Shown: positions 22,898 to 30,740 of the stretch, in pieces | Numbering within the stretch: the first letter of the stretch is position 1 | Layout: each line of letters opens with the position of its first letter | From: Saccharofermentans sp. | GTDB taxonomy: Bacteria; Bacillota_A; Clostridia; Saccharofermentanales; Saccharofermentanaceae | Length of the DNA stretch: 31,298 bases | Direction of reading: 5' to 3' | NCBI GenBank assembly: GCA_024695565.1 | Contig: JAILHX010000133.1 | Coordinates: 1-31,298, forward strand | Notes under the pieces: model-generated | What the model was told of the DNA's origin: nothing | Database searches by the model: none | What the model saw: the letters and a program-made list of their open reading frames with translations, nothing else | Program-made: the position numbers and the translations under genes

Positions 22898-25498
22898 TTA
22901 GTTTCTTATTACATCAACAACGTCTTTGACTCTCAATATCCTGTCGCACGTGCGGTCTAACTGCTCGCGGCCGGAGATATTGACTGTAACGAAGATCCTT
23001 GCTTCAGGGCCGTCAACGACCGTGTTGAGCTTAACGATGTTGATCTTCTCTTCGTTGATCTTGTCGAGCACGTCGATCAGAAGGCCGTTTCTGTCCATAG
23101 CAACGACAACGAGCTGTACGTCGTAGCTGCTGAACTTGGCCTTGGAGAGCCAGCGGACTCCAACGAGACGCTGATATTTCTCTTCGTCCTTCTGCGAATT
23201 GCCGCGGTTCTTCATTATGTTCAGGATGTTCTTGCAGTTCACCTTGTGAATGCCTACACCCTTTTCCTGGGTAACATAGCCGATGATCTCGTCGCCGAAG
23301 ACAGGATGGCAGCACTTGGAGATGTGAGTAGCGATTCCGTCCAGGCCGTTTACGACAACGGCGTCGTTGCTCTGTGCGCGCCTTGCGGCATTGGCACGTG
23401 CGTTTCTGGAAGGCTTGGCACTAGCTGAGGCCGTGATGGGATCAGCGCTCTGGATGCCGGTCTGGTGAGGATCGGTATTAAGAGCATTGATCTTGGAGAC
23501 ATCGTAGTCAACGACCTGCTTGGACGAGTCTGCAGTGACTTTTTTCGAGCCCTTGGCATTTCTCGTCTGATCGGCCTTACCGAGCTCGATAGGGAGTTCC
23601 TGGGGACTGTATGCAACGTTGCCGTCAGCGGTGACTCTGTAGCCCAGAGCGCGGCGTTCTTCTTCGGGGATGTTCCTGATATAGTCGTCACGCAGGCGCG
23701 AGAACACCTTGCTGACGCTGATGGAACCGTAGCCCAATGCTGCGAACATATCGTCGAGATTGCTGAAATTGTTGCGTCTTAAGATCGTCTCGATGGACTT
23801 ATGCATCAGGAGCTTGGCGGGATCGAATCCGTTACGCGTGATCTCGTTGGTAAGAAGTTCACGTCCTGCAGAGATATTCTCGCCGCGGGCTTCTTTTTTA
23901 AACCAGCCGTTGATCTTCGAACGCGCATTCGCGGTGCGTACGATGGATACCCAGTCGCGTGAAGGTCCCTTCACGATCTTGCTTGATGACTGGATCTCAA
24001 CGATGTCGCTGTTCTTGAGTTCGTAAGACAGCGGAACGATACGGCCGTTGACCTTAGCGCCGTGCATGTGGTCGCCGATACCCGAGTGGATCGCATATGC
24101 AAAGTCGATCGGGCATGAGCCCTTAGGGAGCTTTATTACTTCGTGTTTAGGTGTGTATACGAAAATCTCGTCCGGAGCGATATTCATCTTGAACGCTTCC
24201 ATGAACTCGCCGGAGTCCGTGAGCTCGTTCTGCGAATCGATGATCTGCCTCATCTCATTGATCTTCGTATCGAACCTGTCGGCCTTGAATTCGTGTGAAT
24301 TGCCGGCTTCCTTATAGTGCCAGTGTGCAGCGATACCGAACTCAGCGATCTGGTGCATTGCAAACGTTCTGATCTGCACTTCAAAAGGCGTGCCAGTATG
24401 GCTTACGACAGTCGTATGGATAGACTGGTACTTGTTCTCCTTAGGCATCGCGATATAGTCCTTGAAGCGTCCCGGCACGTGCTGGTACATCTCGTGGATA
24501 ATGCCCAGTACCTGATAGCATTCAATGACTTCGTCAACGATTATCCTGCACGCGAAAAGGTCGTAGATCTCATCGATCGTCTTGCCCTTCTCGTGCATTT
24601 TCTTGTAGATGCTGTAAAAGTGCTTGGGGCGCCCTTCAATGTCGTAATGCGTGATGCCGTTCTCTTCGAGCTTGCCGCGGATCTCAGAGACAACGTCTTC
24701 CATGAAGTCTTCTCTCTGCGCGCGGTTGCCGTTAACGAGCTTAACGAGCTCATAGTAATCGTCGGGATGAAGATATCTTAAGCAGAGGTCTTCTAACTCC
24801 CACTTGATCTTATAGATACCGAATCTGCCTGCAAAAGGAACATAGATATCGAGCGTCTCCTGAGCCTTCTCGATCTGCTTCTCGGGGCTCATGGACTTTA
24901 AGGTCCTCATGTTGTGCAGACGGTCTGCGAGCTTGATGAATATGACTCTGATATCGTCTGTAAGGGCAATGAACATCTTACGGACGTTCGATGCCTGAAT
25001 ATCGACCTTGGAATTATAAACAACGTTATCAAGGCTTAAGTTGAGCTTTGTAACTCCGTCAACGAGACTGCAGACGACCTCGCCGAACTTCTCCGTGACC
25101 ATCGCATCGTCAACGATCGTATCCTCGATCGTGTCGTGCAGGAGCGCAGCTTCGATGGTGGCAGAGTCAACCTTTAGATCTGCGAGGATCAGTGCGACTG
25201 CAACAGGATGCGTAATGTAAGGCTCGCCCGTCTTACGCTTCTGGTTGCGGTGCGCCTTGTATGCGAAGTAGAATGCCTTCTCCATCTCGGCATTGTCTTC
25301 TTCGATATCCTTCTCATCAAGGTTGGCGGCTCTGGCATATTCGTCGTAGAGCTTGATTATCTCGTGGAATTTCTCTTCGAGATCTACAGGGATATCGGGC
25401 CTAATGCTGTCGTCCTGAAGATAAGCGCGTTCGGCCTCAGCCTGCACTTCCTCTTCGGTAACAGGATTAAATTCCTTGTCATTCTTGCCCTTAGTCAC
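22898..25498 (-). CDS. rel: Bifunctional (p)ppGpp synthetase/hydrolase, Rel/SpoT family
   Basis: 866 residues from GTG 25498, with GGAG 8 bp upstream, overlapping the recJ stop. A GTG ten codons earlier lacks a site. It makes and degrades the alarmone (p)ppGpp. The HD hydrolase domain shows KRKTGEPYITHPVAVA, ALLHDTIEDT and KLADRLHNMRTL. The synthetase domain has RPKHFYSIYKKM, DLFACRIIV, PGRFKDYIAMPKENKYQSIHT (RxKD type, bifunctional) and EVQIRTFAMHQIAEFGIAAH. TGS follows (IFVYTPKHEVIKLPKGSC), then a helical region, a zinc-finger-like HISKCCHPVFGD and a C-terminal ACT domain. A low-complexity insertion of roughly 85 residues (about 630-716, rich in Ala/Ser/Asn/Lys) separates the helical and zinc-finger parts; this is longer than in typical Rel proteins. 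Confidence 0.95.
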   Translation of the reverse strand: MTKGKNDKEFNPVTEEEVQAEAERAYLQDDSIRPDIPVDLEEKFHEIIKLYDEYARAANLDEKDIEEDNAEMEKAFYFAYKAHRNQKRKTGEPYITHPVAVALILADLKVDSATIEAALLHDTIEDTIVDDAMVTEKFGEVVCSLVDGVTKLNLSLDNVVYNSKVDIQASNVRKMFIALTDDIRVIFIKLADRLHNMRTLKSMSPEKQIEKAQETLDIYVPFAGRFGIYKIKWELEDLCLRYLHPDDYYELVKLVNGNRAQREDFMEDVVSEIRGKLEENGITHYDIEGRPKHFYSIYKKMHEKGKTIDEIYDLFACRIIVDEVIECYQVLGIIHEMYQHVPGRFKDYIAMPKENKYQSIHTTVVSHTGTPFEVQIRTFAMHQIAEFGIAAHWHYKEAGNSHEFKADRFDTKINEMRQIIDSQNELTDSGEFMEAFKMNIAPDEIFVYTPKHEVIKLPKGSCPIDFAYAIHSGIGDHMHGAKVNGRIVPLSYELKNSDIVEIQSSSKIVKGPSRDWVSIVRTANARSKINGWFKKEARGENISAGRELLTNEITRNGFDPAKLLMHKSIETILRRNNFSNLDDMFAALGYGSISVSKVFSRLRDDYIRNIPEEERRALGYRVTADGNVAYSPQELPIELGKADQTRNAKGSKKVTADSSKQVVDYDVSKINALNTDPHQTGIQSADPITASASAKPSRNARANAARRAQSNDAVVVNGLDGIATHISKCCHPVFGDEIIGYVTQEKGVGIHKVNCKNILNIMKNRGNSQKDEEKYQRLVGVRWLSKAKFSSYDVQLVVVAMDRNGLLIDVLDKINEEKINIVKLNTVVDGPEARIFVTVNISGREQLDRTCDRILRVKDVVDVIRN

Positions 25499-27632
25499 CT
25501 TGTATTCTCCTATAGACCTCAGAATCACTGAGTTTTACTTTCTCGCCTGTCGCCAGGATGCTGAAGCATACTCTCATCGGCGTTACGGCTCTCAATCTTA
25601 TCAGATTGCAGTCCGCGAAAACCTCGAGGCATCTCTTAGCCTGAAACGGCGTGCATGCTACATCATAATTGTTAGACACTAATCTTGCAAGAAGTTCGAT
25701 ATCCACCGTGGACATCGCCGTCCCTCCGAACTTCTCGATCGCCTTATAACATGCGCCGAACTGCTCCGGCGTGGGCTTCATGGAACCAGCGATGTCTTCG
25801 CCCGGTGCCATCTTGGCGATCTGGTTCATCGCAAGTCCGCTCGAATAGAGCTTCTCTGCGATATCAGCCTTCTGCCACATGAATCCGCTGCCGGTCACGG
25901 GCTTTATATCCTCCAGGTGAAGCGACAGCGTCGTCTCTCCCCTGTAGCTGTATTCATTTAACGTATAAGCGATGTCGACCTTGTCGCCCGCTCTTAGGAT
26001 GTTATAGTAATCGCCCATCCCGAATCCGACGGCAGACAGATTTGCCTTGCCCGAGGAATCAGTCAGGTCGAGCCTTATGTGCGCGCCGTTACTCATCTGC
26101 GCAACGCCCGTAATTACTAAGCCATAAGTAACAAATATAGGCTTGGGATTGCCGATGCCAAAAGGTCTTAGCTTGCATACCTGATAGTAGGAATCGAAGT
26201 CCAATGCTTCCGGCAGGATCTCGCACTCGGCATTGATAACGTTGTCCTCATCAGGTTCTCCAGAAGCACCCTTCTCTTCGTAGATCTTGGCCGCCTCCTT
26301 TTCGAGTGCCTCCATAAAAGCACCCATATCGGTCTTGCGGACCAGCATTCCGGCAGCCTTCTTATGTCCGCCGAAGTTGACCAGATGGTCAGAAATCCTC
26401 GTTAAGCAGTCGTAGAGATCAAAATCTCCGAACGCTCTGCCCGAACCCTTCGCGCATCCGGGCTCAGTTGAATCGTCAGTAAATACGAGCGCAGATCTTC
26501 CGTAGAACTGTGAGAGCTTGCCTGCAACGATTCCCAGTACGCCCTGGTGCCAGTCCTTGCCGTAAACAACGATTGGACCGCATGTATTCGTGAGCGACCA
26601 TTTCTCGGGCCTTGTGGGACTCTCTAACTGCGCTCTGGCCTCATCGAAAACCTTCGCCTCGATCTCCTTGCGCTCATCGTTCTCTCTCGTGAGATCCTGC
26701 GCAGCATTCTTGGCCTCAGTGGGATTGTTCTCCAGGAAGAGCTTCAACGCATCAGCAGAGTCATAGAGTCTTCCTGCCGCATTGATACGCGGAACGAAGT
26801 TAAAAGAAATGAACGTCTCATCCAGGCTCTTGCCCGGTGCCAGCAGCATATCGTTCATGACGCCTACACCGACGTTCGAAGGCTTCTGCATGCTCTTGAA
26901 CGCACGCTTGATTATCGTTCTGTTCTCATTGGTAACGGATACGAGGTCAGCGATGGTCGCGATGCCTGCAAGCTCAACCGCCTGTCTCCAGATATTGCCC
27001 GTAACCTTATGTGTGCCGTCCTTGCCCAAAGCCTCAACGAGCTTTAACGCAACGCCCGCACCGCACAGGTCGATGAACGGATAAGTATTGTCAGGTCTCT
27101 TCGCGCAGATAACGCAGTCAGCCGGCGGAAGATCGTCCTTAACATTGTGGTGGTCGGTAACGATGACCCTGATACCGCGGTTCTTGAGTTCCTGCACCGT
27201 ATCGATATTGGTTACTCCGCAGTCGACTGTAATGACGAGGTCAGGGTTCTTGGCGATGACCTTGTCCATGATTTTCTCCGTAAGTCCGTAGCCGTGCTCG
27301 GATCTGTGCGGCACAATGTACTGCACATTAACCTGGTGACTCCTGAAATACCTGACGAGGATAGATGTAGCCGTAACGCCGTCGCAGTCGTAGTCGCCGT
27401 AAACAAGCACCTTACCGTGCCTGTCGATCGTCTCGTTAATTAGGTCTACGGCCTTGCGCATGTCATTGTAAAGGAACGGATCGTGCCAGATTCCGTCTTC
27501 TTCAGACAAAAACTGTTCTTCGTCCTGTCCTTCAGCTATTCCGCGATTCTTCAGCAACACATCAAGTAGCGCATCGGCATCCGCAACCTTACGGGACGCC
27601 GATAAGCGCCAGCTCTTACCGGTCAATAACAT
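25491..27632 (-). CDS. recJ: Single-stranded-DNA-specific exonuclease RecJ
   Basis: 713 residues; ATG 27632, whose upstream ribosome site is weak (GTTGAG). RecJ degrades single-stranded DNA 5' to 3' in recombination and mismatch repair. The DHH phosphoesterase motifs are all present: LVYGDYDCDGVTATSIL (motif I), ITVDCGVTN, IVTDHHNV (DHH), and the DHHA1 GGHKKAAGM. An OB-like domain follows (ITGVAQMSNGAHIRLDL). The C-terminal 150 residues match the extension seen in Firmicute RecJ proteins, with a winged-helix look. The last codons overlap the rel start by 8 bp. In many Firmicutes recJ and rel are separated by apt; apt is missing here. Confidence 0.96.
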   Translation of the reverse strand: MLLTGKSWRLSASRKVADADALLDVLLKNRGIAEGQDEEQFLSEEDGIWHDPFLYNDMRKAVDLINETIDRHGKVLVYGDYDCDGVTATSILVRYFRSHQVNVQYIVPHRSEHGYGLTEKIMDKVIAKNPDLVITVDCGVTNIDTVQELKNRGIRVIVTDHHNVKDDLPPADCVICAKRPDNTYPFIDLCGAGVALKLVEALGKDGTHKVTGNIWRQAVELAGIATIADLVSVTNENRTIIKRAFKSMQKPSNVGVGVMNDMLLAPGKSLDETFISFNFVPRINAAGRLYDSADALKLFLENNPTEAKNAAQDLTRENDERKEIEAKVFDEARAQLESPTRPEKWSLTNTCGPIVVYGKDWHQGVLGIVAGKLSQFYGRSALVFTDDSTEPGCAKGSGRAFGDFDLYDCLTRISDHLVNFGGHKKAAGMLVRKTDMGAFMEALEKEAAKIYEEKGASGEPDEDNVINAECEILPEALDFDSYYQVCKLRPFGIGNPKPIFVTYGLVITGVAQMSNGAHIRLDLTDSSGKANLSAVGFGMGDYYNILRAGDKVDIAYTLNEYSYRGETTLSLHLEDIKPVTGSGFMWQKADIAEKLYSSGLAMNQIAKMAPGEDIAGSMKPTPEQFGACYKAIEKFGGTAMSTVDIELLARLVSNNYDVACTPFQAKRCLEVFADCNLIRLRAVTPMRVCFSILATGEKVKLSDSEVYRRIQGD

Positions 27633-27665
27633 AAAACTATTCTCAACTTTATCTTTATTGGGAAT

Positions 27666-27694
27666 ATTATAGCCGAACTGCCTTATATTTACAA
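27666..27694 (-). promoter_or_regulatory. Promoter of the recJ-rel operon
   Basis: On the minus strand TTGTAA (27689-27694), a 17-bp spacer and TATAAT (27666-27671), giving a start near 27659 and a short leader. Confidence 0.85.
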
Positions 27695-27770
27695 AGGCGT
27701 AGTCCTAAGAACTGAACTTGGCAGCCGTTTAAAAACAATGTGTGTTTTTGATTTCTGCGCCCTTCGTGAT

Positions 27771-28110
27771 TTTTCCCGTTCAAATTCCCGTTACGCAACG
27801 GGAAAACTAACGAGATTTTGGTTTACCTTGACTTCGATACGTTTATCAGTACGTTTCCTAACGTATTCAAAAACGCATTTTCGGCCCAAATCGGGCAAAA
27901 ATACGTTAGAGAATGCGTACGGGAACGTATCGGGAAACGCATTCTGCAGGGTCCGCCCCTTCATTCAACATTCTGCCTACCGTCCCCCAAAAAAAACTAT
28001 GGCAAAAAGTATGGTCTAAGCCATAGTTTTTACCATAGAAATGCCCCCAAAACCTCGAAAACTATGGCAAAACATATGGCTGAAGCCATAGTTTTTACCA
28101 TACTTTTCGC
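27771..28110. repeat. Composite intergenic repeat element, copy 2
   Basis: Homologue of 19046-19482, same orientation. Module 1 at 27771-27812 (TTTTTCCCGTT, AATTCCCGTTA, AACGGGAAAA; the last arm is damaged to TAACGAGATT). Module 2 has one full 64-bp unit (27858-27921) and the truncated unit from 27922. A spacer of about 45 bp replaces the shorter one of copy 1. Module 3 (27991-28106) is almost identical to copy 1, keeping both AAAACTATGGC/GCCATAGTTTT pairs and most of the AAAAAGTATGGT/ACCATACTTTT pair. The element lies between the rpsU terminator and the recJ promoter. ORFs across it are shadows; 28111-28186 is C-rich and carries nothing recognised. Confidence 0.9.
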
Positions 28111-28186
28111 AAGCCGCGTGCTGCAGCCAACCACACCACGCCGATTGTCCAACGCCGCCCGCGCCCGCAGCCCAAAATCCACCCAA

Positions 28187-28213
28187 CAAAAAACCGCCTC
28201 TTGCGAAGCGGTT
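28187..28213 (-). terminator. Rho-independent terminator of rpsU
   Basis: On the minus strand AACCGCTT and a GAGGCGGTT arm form the stem (AACCGC with GCGGTT, loop TTCGCAAGAG), followed by TTTTTT. It begins 15 bp after the rpsU stop. Confidence 0.88.
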
Positions 28214-28228
28214 CTTATCAAAGTCTTA

Positions 28229-28402
28229 TCAATGCTTTCTCTTTCTTGCTGCTTCAGACTTCTTCTTTCTCTTTACAGAAGGCTTCTCGTAATGTTCTCT
28301 CTTACGAACTTCTGCAAGAACGCCTGACTTAGCGCAAGAACGCTTAAATCTGCGAAGTGCACTGTCAAGGGACTCGCCTTCCTTAACTTTAATCTCAGAC
28401 AT
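28229..28402 (-). CDS. rpsU: 30S ribosomal protein S21
   Basis: 57 residues from ATG 28402, with GAGGGGGGAT 7 bp upstream; the upstream part of the frame is leader. S21 joins the small subunit late and helps initiation. The sequence shows the family pattern [21 protein letters not shown], then [30 protein letters not shown], strongly basic at the C terminus, with normal length. It has its own very good promoter and terminator and no gene partner; in many Firmicutes rpsU neighbours yqeY, which is absent here. Confidence 0.96.
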   Translation of the reverse strand: MSEIKVKEGESLDSALRRFKRSCAKSGVLAEVRKREHYEKPSVKRKKKSEAARKRKH

Positions 28403-28441
28403 CTTTATCCCCCCTCTCGTGCGTGGAATTAAAACTCGCAT

Positions 28442-28470
28442 ATTATATAGGACGACCACCTTAAAGTCAA
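28442..28470 (-). promoter_or_regulatory. Promoter of rpsU
   Basis: On the minus strand TTGACT (28465-28470), a 17-bp spacer and TATAAT (28442-28447). This is one of the strongest promoters in the window, as expected for a ribosomal protein. Confidence 0.92.
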
Positions 28471-28522
28471 ACATTCACGCAAGTTTCGACCAAATCGTAC
28501 ATACTCCTCTTATATATAAATA

Positions 28523-28531
28523 TGGTACAAT
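28523..28531 (+). promoter_or_regulatory. Extended -10 promoter of the flippase-like gene
   Basis: TGGTACAAT (TGn plus TACAAT) with no clear -35. Transcription would begin near 28538, just before the leader hairpin at 28546-28568. Confidence 0.6.
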
Positions 28532-28545
28532 CTCGAATGGTGTGC

Positions 28546-28568
28546 GGAACGGGGCTTAATCCCGTTCC
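28546..28568 (+). promoter_or_regulatory. Leader hairpin next to the ribosome site
   Basis: GGAACGGG (28546-28553) and CCCGTTCC (28561-28568) form a perfect 8-bp stem with a 7-base loop, 2 bp before the GAGGAG ribosome site of the flippase-like gene. It has no T-run. It may stabilise the 5' end or affect initiation. Confidence 0.65.
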
Positions 28569-28585
28569 ATGAGGAGTTATTCAAA

Positions 28586-29614
28586 ATGTCGATCTGGAAG
28601 AGAAAATCACTATGGATAAGCGCGGTCGTTTTGCTCGTGCTCGGTGGTGCAACTCTCTATGTCATCTGGCGCGAATTGAACGGTCAGGACATCGTCGGCG
28701 CATTAAAGCACGCCAATCCATTCTGGGTAGTTATCGCCGCATTGTTCGGCATTATCTATTTCCTTGCAGACGCCATGAACATCGGCCGCTGCTTAAAGCT
28801 CATGGGTTACAACAAGAATTACGGACAGCTTTTGAAGTATTCTTTCGCAGGATTCTTCTTCAGCTCTGTCACACCTTCTTCTACAGGCGGCCAGCCCGGC
28901 CAGCTTTACTTCATGAACAAGGACGGCATCAAGGTGTCGAGCGGAGCTTTCTCACTGCTGTGTGCGCTCTTAAGCTTCCAGATCATATCTGTTCTCTGGG
29001 GCGTCATCGGTGCAGTCTTCGCTCCTCACGGTTTCTGGGAGATGACCGGCAAATATGCTTACGTCTTCCCTATCGGATTTACGCTTAATATCGGGATCAT
29101 CGTCATGCTCTTCTGCGTACTGTTCTCCAGAAGAATGACCAGACTCTTCTCCTGCATCGCCCTGAAGCTCCCCGGCAAGAAGCCCGTTAAGCCCGGCGAC
29201 AAGTTCAAGACACTACGTTCACTGGCAAGCTACAGGAAGGCTGCCAAGCTCATGAGCAGGCACAAGATTGTCTTTTTCAAGATGCTCCTGAACTCCTTTG
29301 TCCAGATCACGGTATTCTTCTCGATCCCTTTCCTCTGCGCGAAAGCATTGGGTGCCACAGACCTCACATGGTGGCAGGGGATCTGCACTCAGGGTGCCCT
29401 CTTCTTATCAGTATCTTCACTCCCTCTGCCCGGTGCAGCAGGAGTCACTGAATATGGTTATGCATTGTTCTTCAAGGATCTCATCCCCGAGACTATCCTG
29501 GGCAGCACATTGCTTCTGTCCCGTTTCTGGAACTTCATTATTCCTCTTATCGAGAGTGCTCTGGGAATGCTTGTTCTTCAGTTAAAGTCGAAAACGCGTC
29601 GTACGATTGAATAA
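28586..29614 (+). CDS. Flippase-like membrane protein (UPF0104 / MprF N-terminal type)
   Basis: 342 residues; ATG 28586 with GAGGAG 9 bp upstream. About eight hydrophobic segments. It matches the lysylphosphatidylglycerol synthetase transmembrane family (LPG_synthase_TM), the flippase half of MprF, through the two conserved re-entrant motifs: SVTPSSTGGQPGQLYFM (near residue 95) and LPLPGAAGVTEYGYALFF (near residue 285). No aminoacyl-transferase domain is attached, so it is a stand-alone version; such proteins are thought to move lipids or lipid-linked sugars across the membrane. Its 3' end overlaps that of the convergent glycosyltransferase gene by 37 bp, and a joint role in glycolipid or polymer assembly is plausible but only inferred. 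Confidence 0.88.
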   Translation: MSIWKRKSLWISAVVLLVLGGATLYVIWRELNGQDIVGALKHANPFWVVIAALFGIIYFLADAMNIGRCLKLMGYNKNYGQLLKYSFAGFFFSSVTPSSTGGQPGQLYFMNKDGIKVSSGAFSLLCALLSFQIISVLWGVIGAVFAPHGFWEMTGKYAYVFPIGFTLNIGIIVMLFCVLFSRRMTRLFSCIALKLPGKKPVKPGDKFKTLRSLASYRKAAKLMSRHKIVFFKMLLNSFVQITVFFSIPFLCAKALGATDLTWWQGICTQGALFLSVSSLPLPGAAGVTEYGYALFFKDLIPETILGSTLLLSRFWNFIIPLIESALGMLVLQLKSKTRRTIE

Positions 29615-30612
29615 CCGAAGCGGTATAAAGGATAGATCAGCCACTTAGGCATATAACGCAATGAACGCAAAGGGTGTCTCTTTGTCGGGAAAGATGTGAT
29701 GAGATCGTAGTAATCAGGTTTGTTCTGCTTAATCTCAGCCATGAAGTCTTCCATCTTCTTCTCGTTTTCTTTGCCGCCTGCTCTCAAATAGAAGGTTATG
29801 GTCGCCATGGTAACGATCTCAATATAGTAATTGATGTAATCACGCTGCTTCTTATTCTCGAGTGTATCAGTAGCGATCTCGCTCAAAAGAAGGCGGTTTA
29901 CCTTGACCTGCTGGTCCATTCTGCTGAGCATGACCTTCTCGTTAACTGACTGGTCCGCACGTCCGATAAAGTATCTGTAGAGATCGACGTCGAGATAGTA
30001 CATGGTCTTGACCCTGATCATGGGGTGGCAGACATAGAGATGGTCTACATAGAATGTGTGCTTGGGAAGTACCATATTGCACTCTCTTACAAGCTCAGTA
30101 CGGTATGTTGCAGAGTGCATCAGGATATATGAACCTGTAGCCCACTTGCCTACTTCATCCCAGCCGAAAATACGGTTAACGGGCAAAGACTTGCGGTAAT
30201 TGATCGGCTTCCTTCTGCCCTCATTTACTTTCTCATAAACGTAATTGGTGATAACAAGATCTGCGGCTGAGCCATCCTCATCCATCTTCTTAATGACTTC
30301 AAGAAGCTTCAGGAGAGATTCTTCATCGAGCCAGTCGTCAGAATCCAAAACTCTGAAGTAAAGGCCTGTCGCCTGAGCAAAACCCGCCATAACTGCATCA
30401 CCGTGGCCGCCGTTCTCCTTGCGGACAACCTTAACGATACCCGGATACTTCTCGGCATATTCATCGCCGATAGCTGCAGTGTCGTCAGTAGAACCATCGT
30501 CAACGACAATGATCTCGACCGCATCCTTACCCGGAAGGACGCTGTCTATCGCTCTACGAACATAATCCCTCGAGTTATAGCAAGGGATTGCAACCGAAAG
30601 AAGTTTCTGCAT
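29578..30612 (-). CDS. Glycosyltransferase family 2
   Basis: 344 residues; ATG 30612 with AAAGG 8 bp upstream. GT-A fold N-terminal domain: LLSVAIPCYNSRDYVRRAID, VEIIVVDDGSTDDTAAI (nucleotide-sugar site), NGGHGDAVMAGFAQATG and the metal-binding LDSDDWLD. The C-terminal 200 residues are helical and specific to a subgroup of Clostridial GT2 proteins, with YVDHLYVCHPM and ending RFGYSIVRRVFDFN. It transfers a sugar to a lipid or polymer acceptor, not identifiable here. No membrane helix; probably peripheral. It has its own promoter with a leader hairpin and overlaps the flippase-like gene tail to tail. Confidence 0.93.
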   Translation of the reverse strand: MQKLLSVAIPCYNSRDYVRRAIDSVLPGKDAVEIIVVDDGSTDDTAAIGDEYAEKYPGIVKVVRKENGGHGDAVMAGFAQATGLYFRVLDSDDWLDEESLLKLLEVIKKMDEDGSAADLVITNYVYEKVNEGRRKPINYRKSLPVNRIFGWDEVGKWATGSYILMHSATYRTELVRECNMVLPKHTFYVDHLYVCHPMIRVKTMYYLDVDLYRYFIGRADQSVNEKVMLSRMDQQVKVNRLLLSEIATDTLENKKQRDYINYYIEIVTMATITFYLRAGGKENEKKMEDFMAEIKQNKPDYYDLITSFPTKRHPLRSLRYMPKWLIYPLYRFGYSIVRRVFDFN

Positions 30613-30639
30613 TACATGGGCCTTTCTGCTCTAATACCA

Positions 30640-30656
30640 CGGCATCCAAAATGCCG
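30640..30656 (-). promoter_or_regulatory. Leader hairpin of the glycosyltransferase gene
   Basis: CGGCAT (30640-30645) and ATGCCG (30651-30656) form a 6-bp stem with a 5-base loop between the predicted transcription start and the ribosome site. There is no T-run. Confidence 0.45.
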
Positions 30657-30666
30657 CAACCTAAAA

Positions 30667-30694
30667 ATTTTAAAGCAATTTGCCCGTGTGTCAA
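30667..30694 (-). promoter_or_regulatory. Promoter of the glycosyltransferase gene
   Basis: On the minus strand TTGACA (30689-30694), a 16-bp spacer and TAAAAT (30667-30672). The -35 is perfect. Confidence 0.8.
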
Positions 30695-30740
30695 GCAAAA
30701 GGATTTGCGAATTTCGAACGATTATTAGGATTTAGTTTAA

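Noticed and set aside
27738..28327. Overlapping plus- and minus-strand ORFs across element copy 2
   Set aside because: They cover palindromes and the rpsU gene on the other strand; no ribosome sites and no homology between equivalent frames of copy 1.
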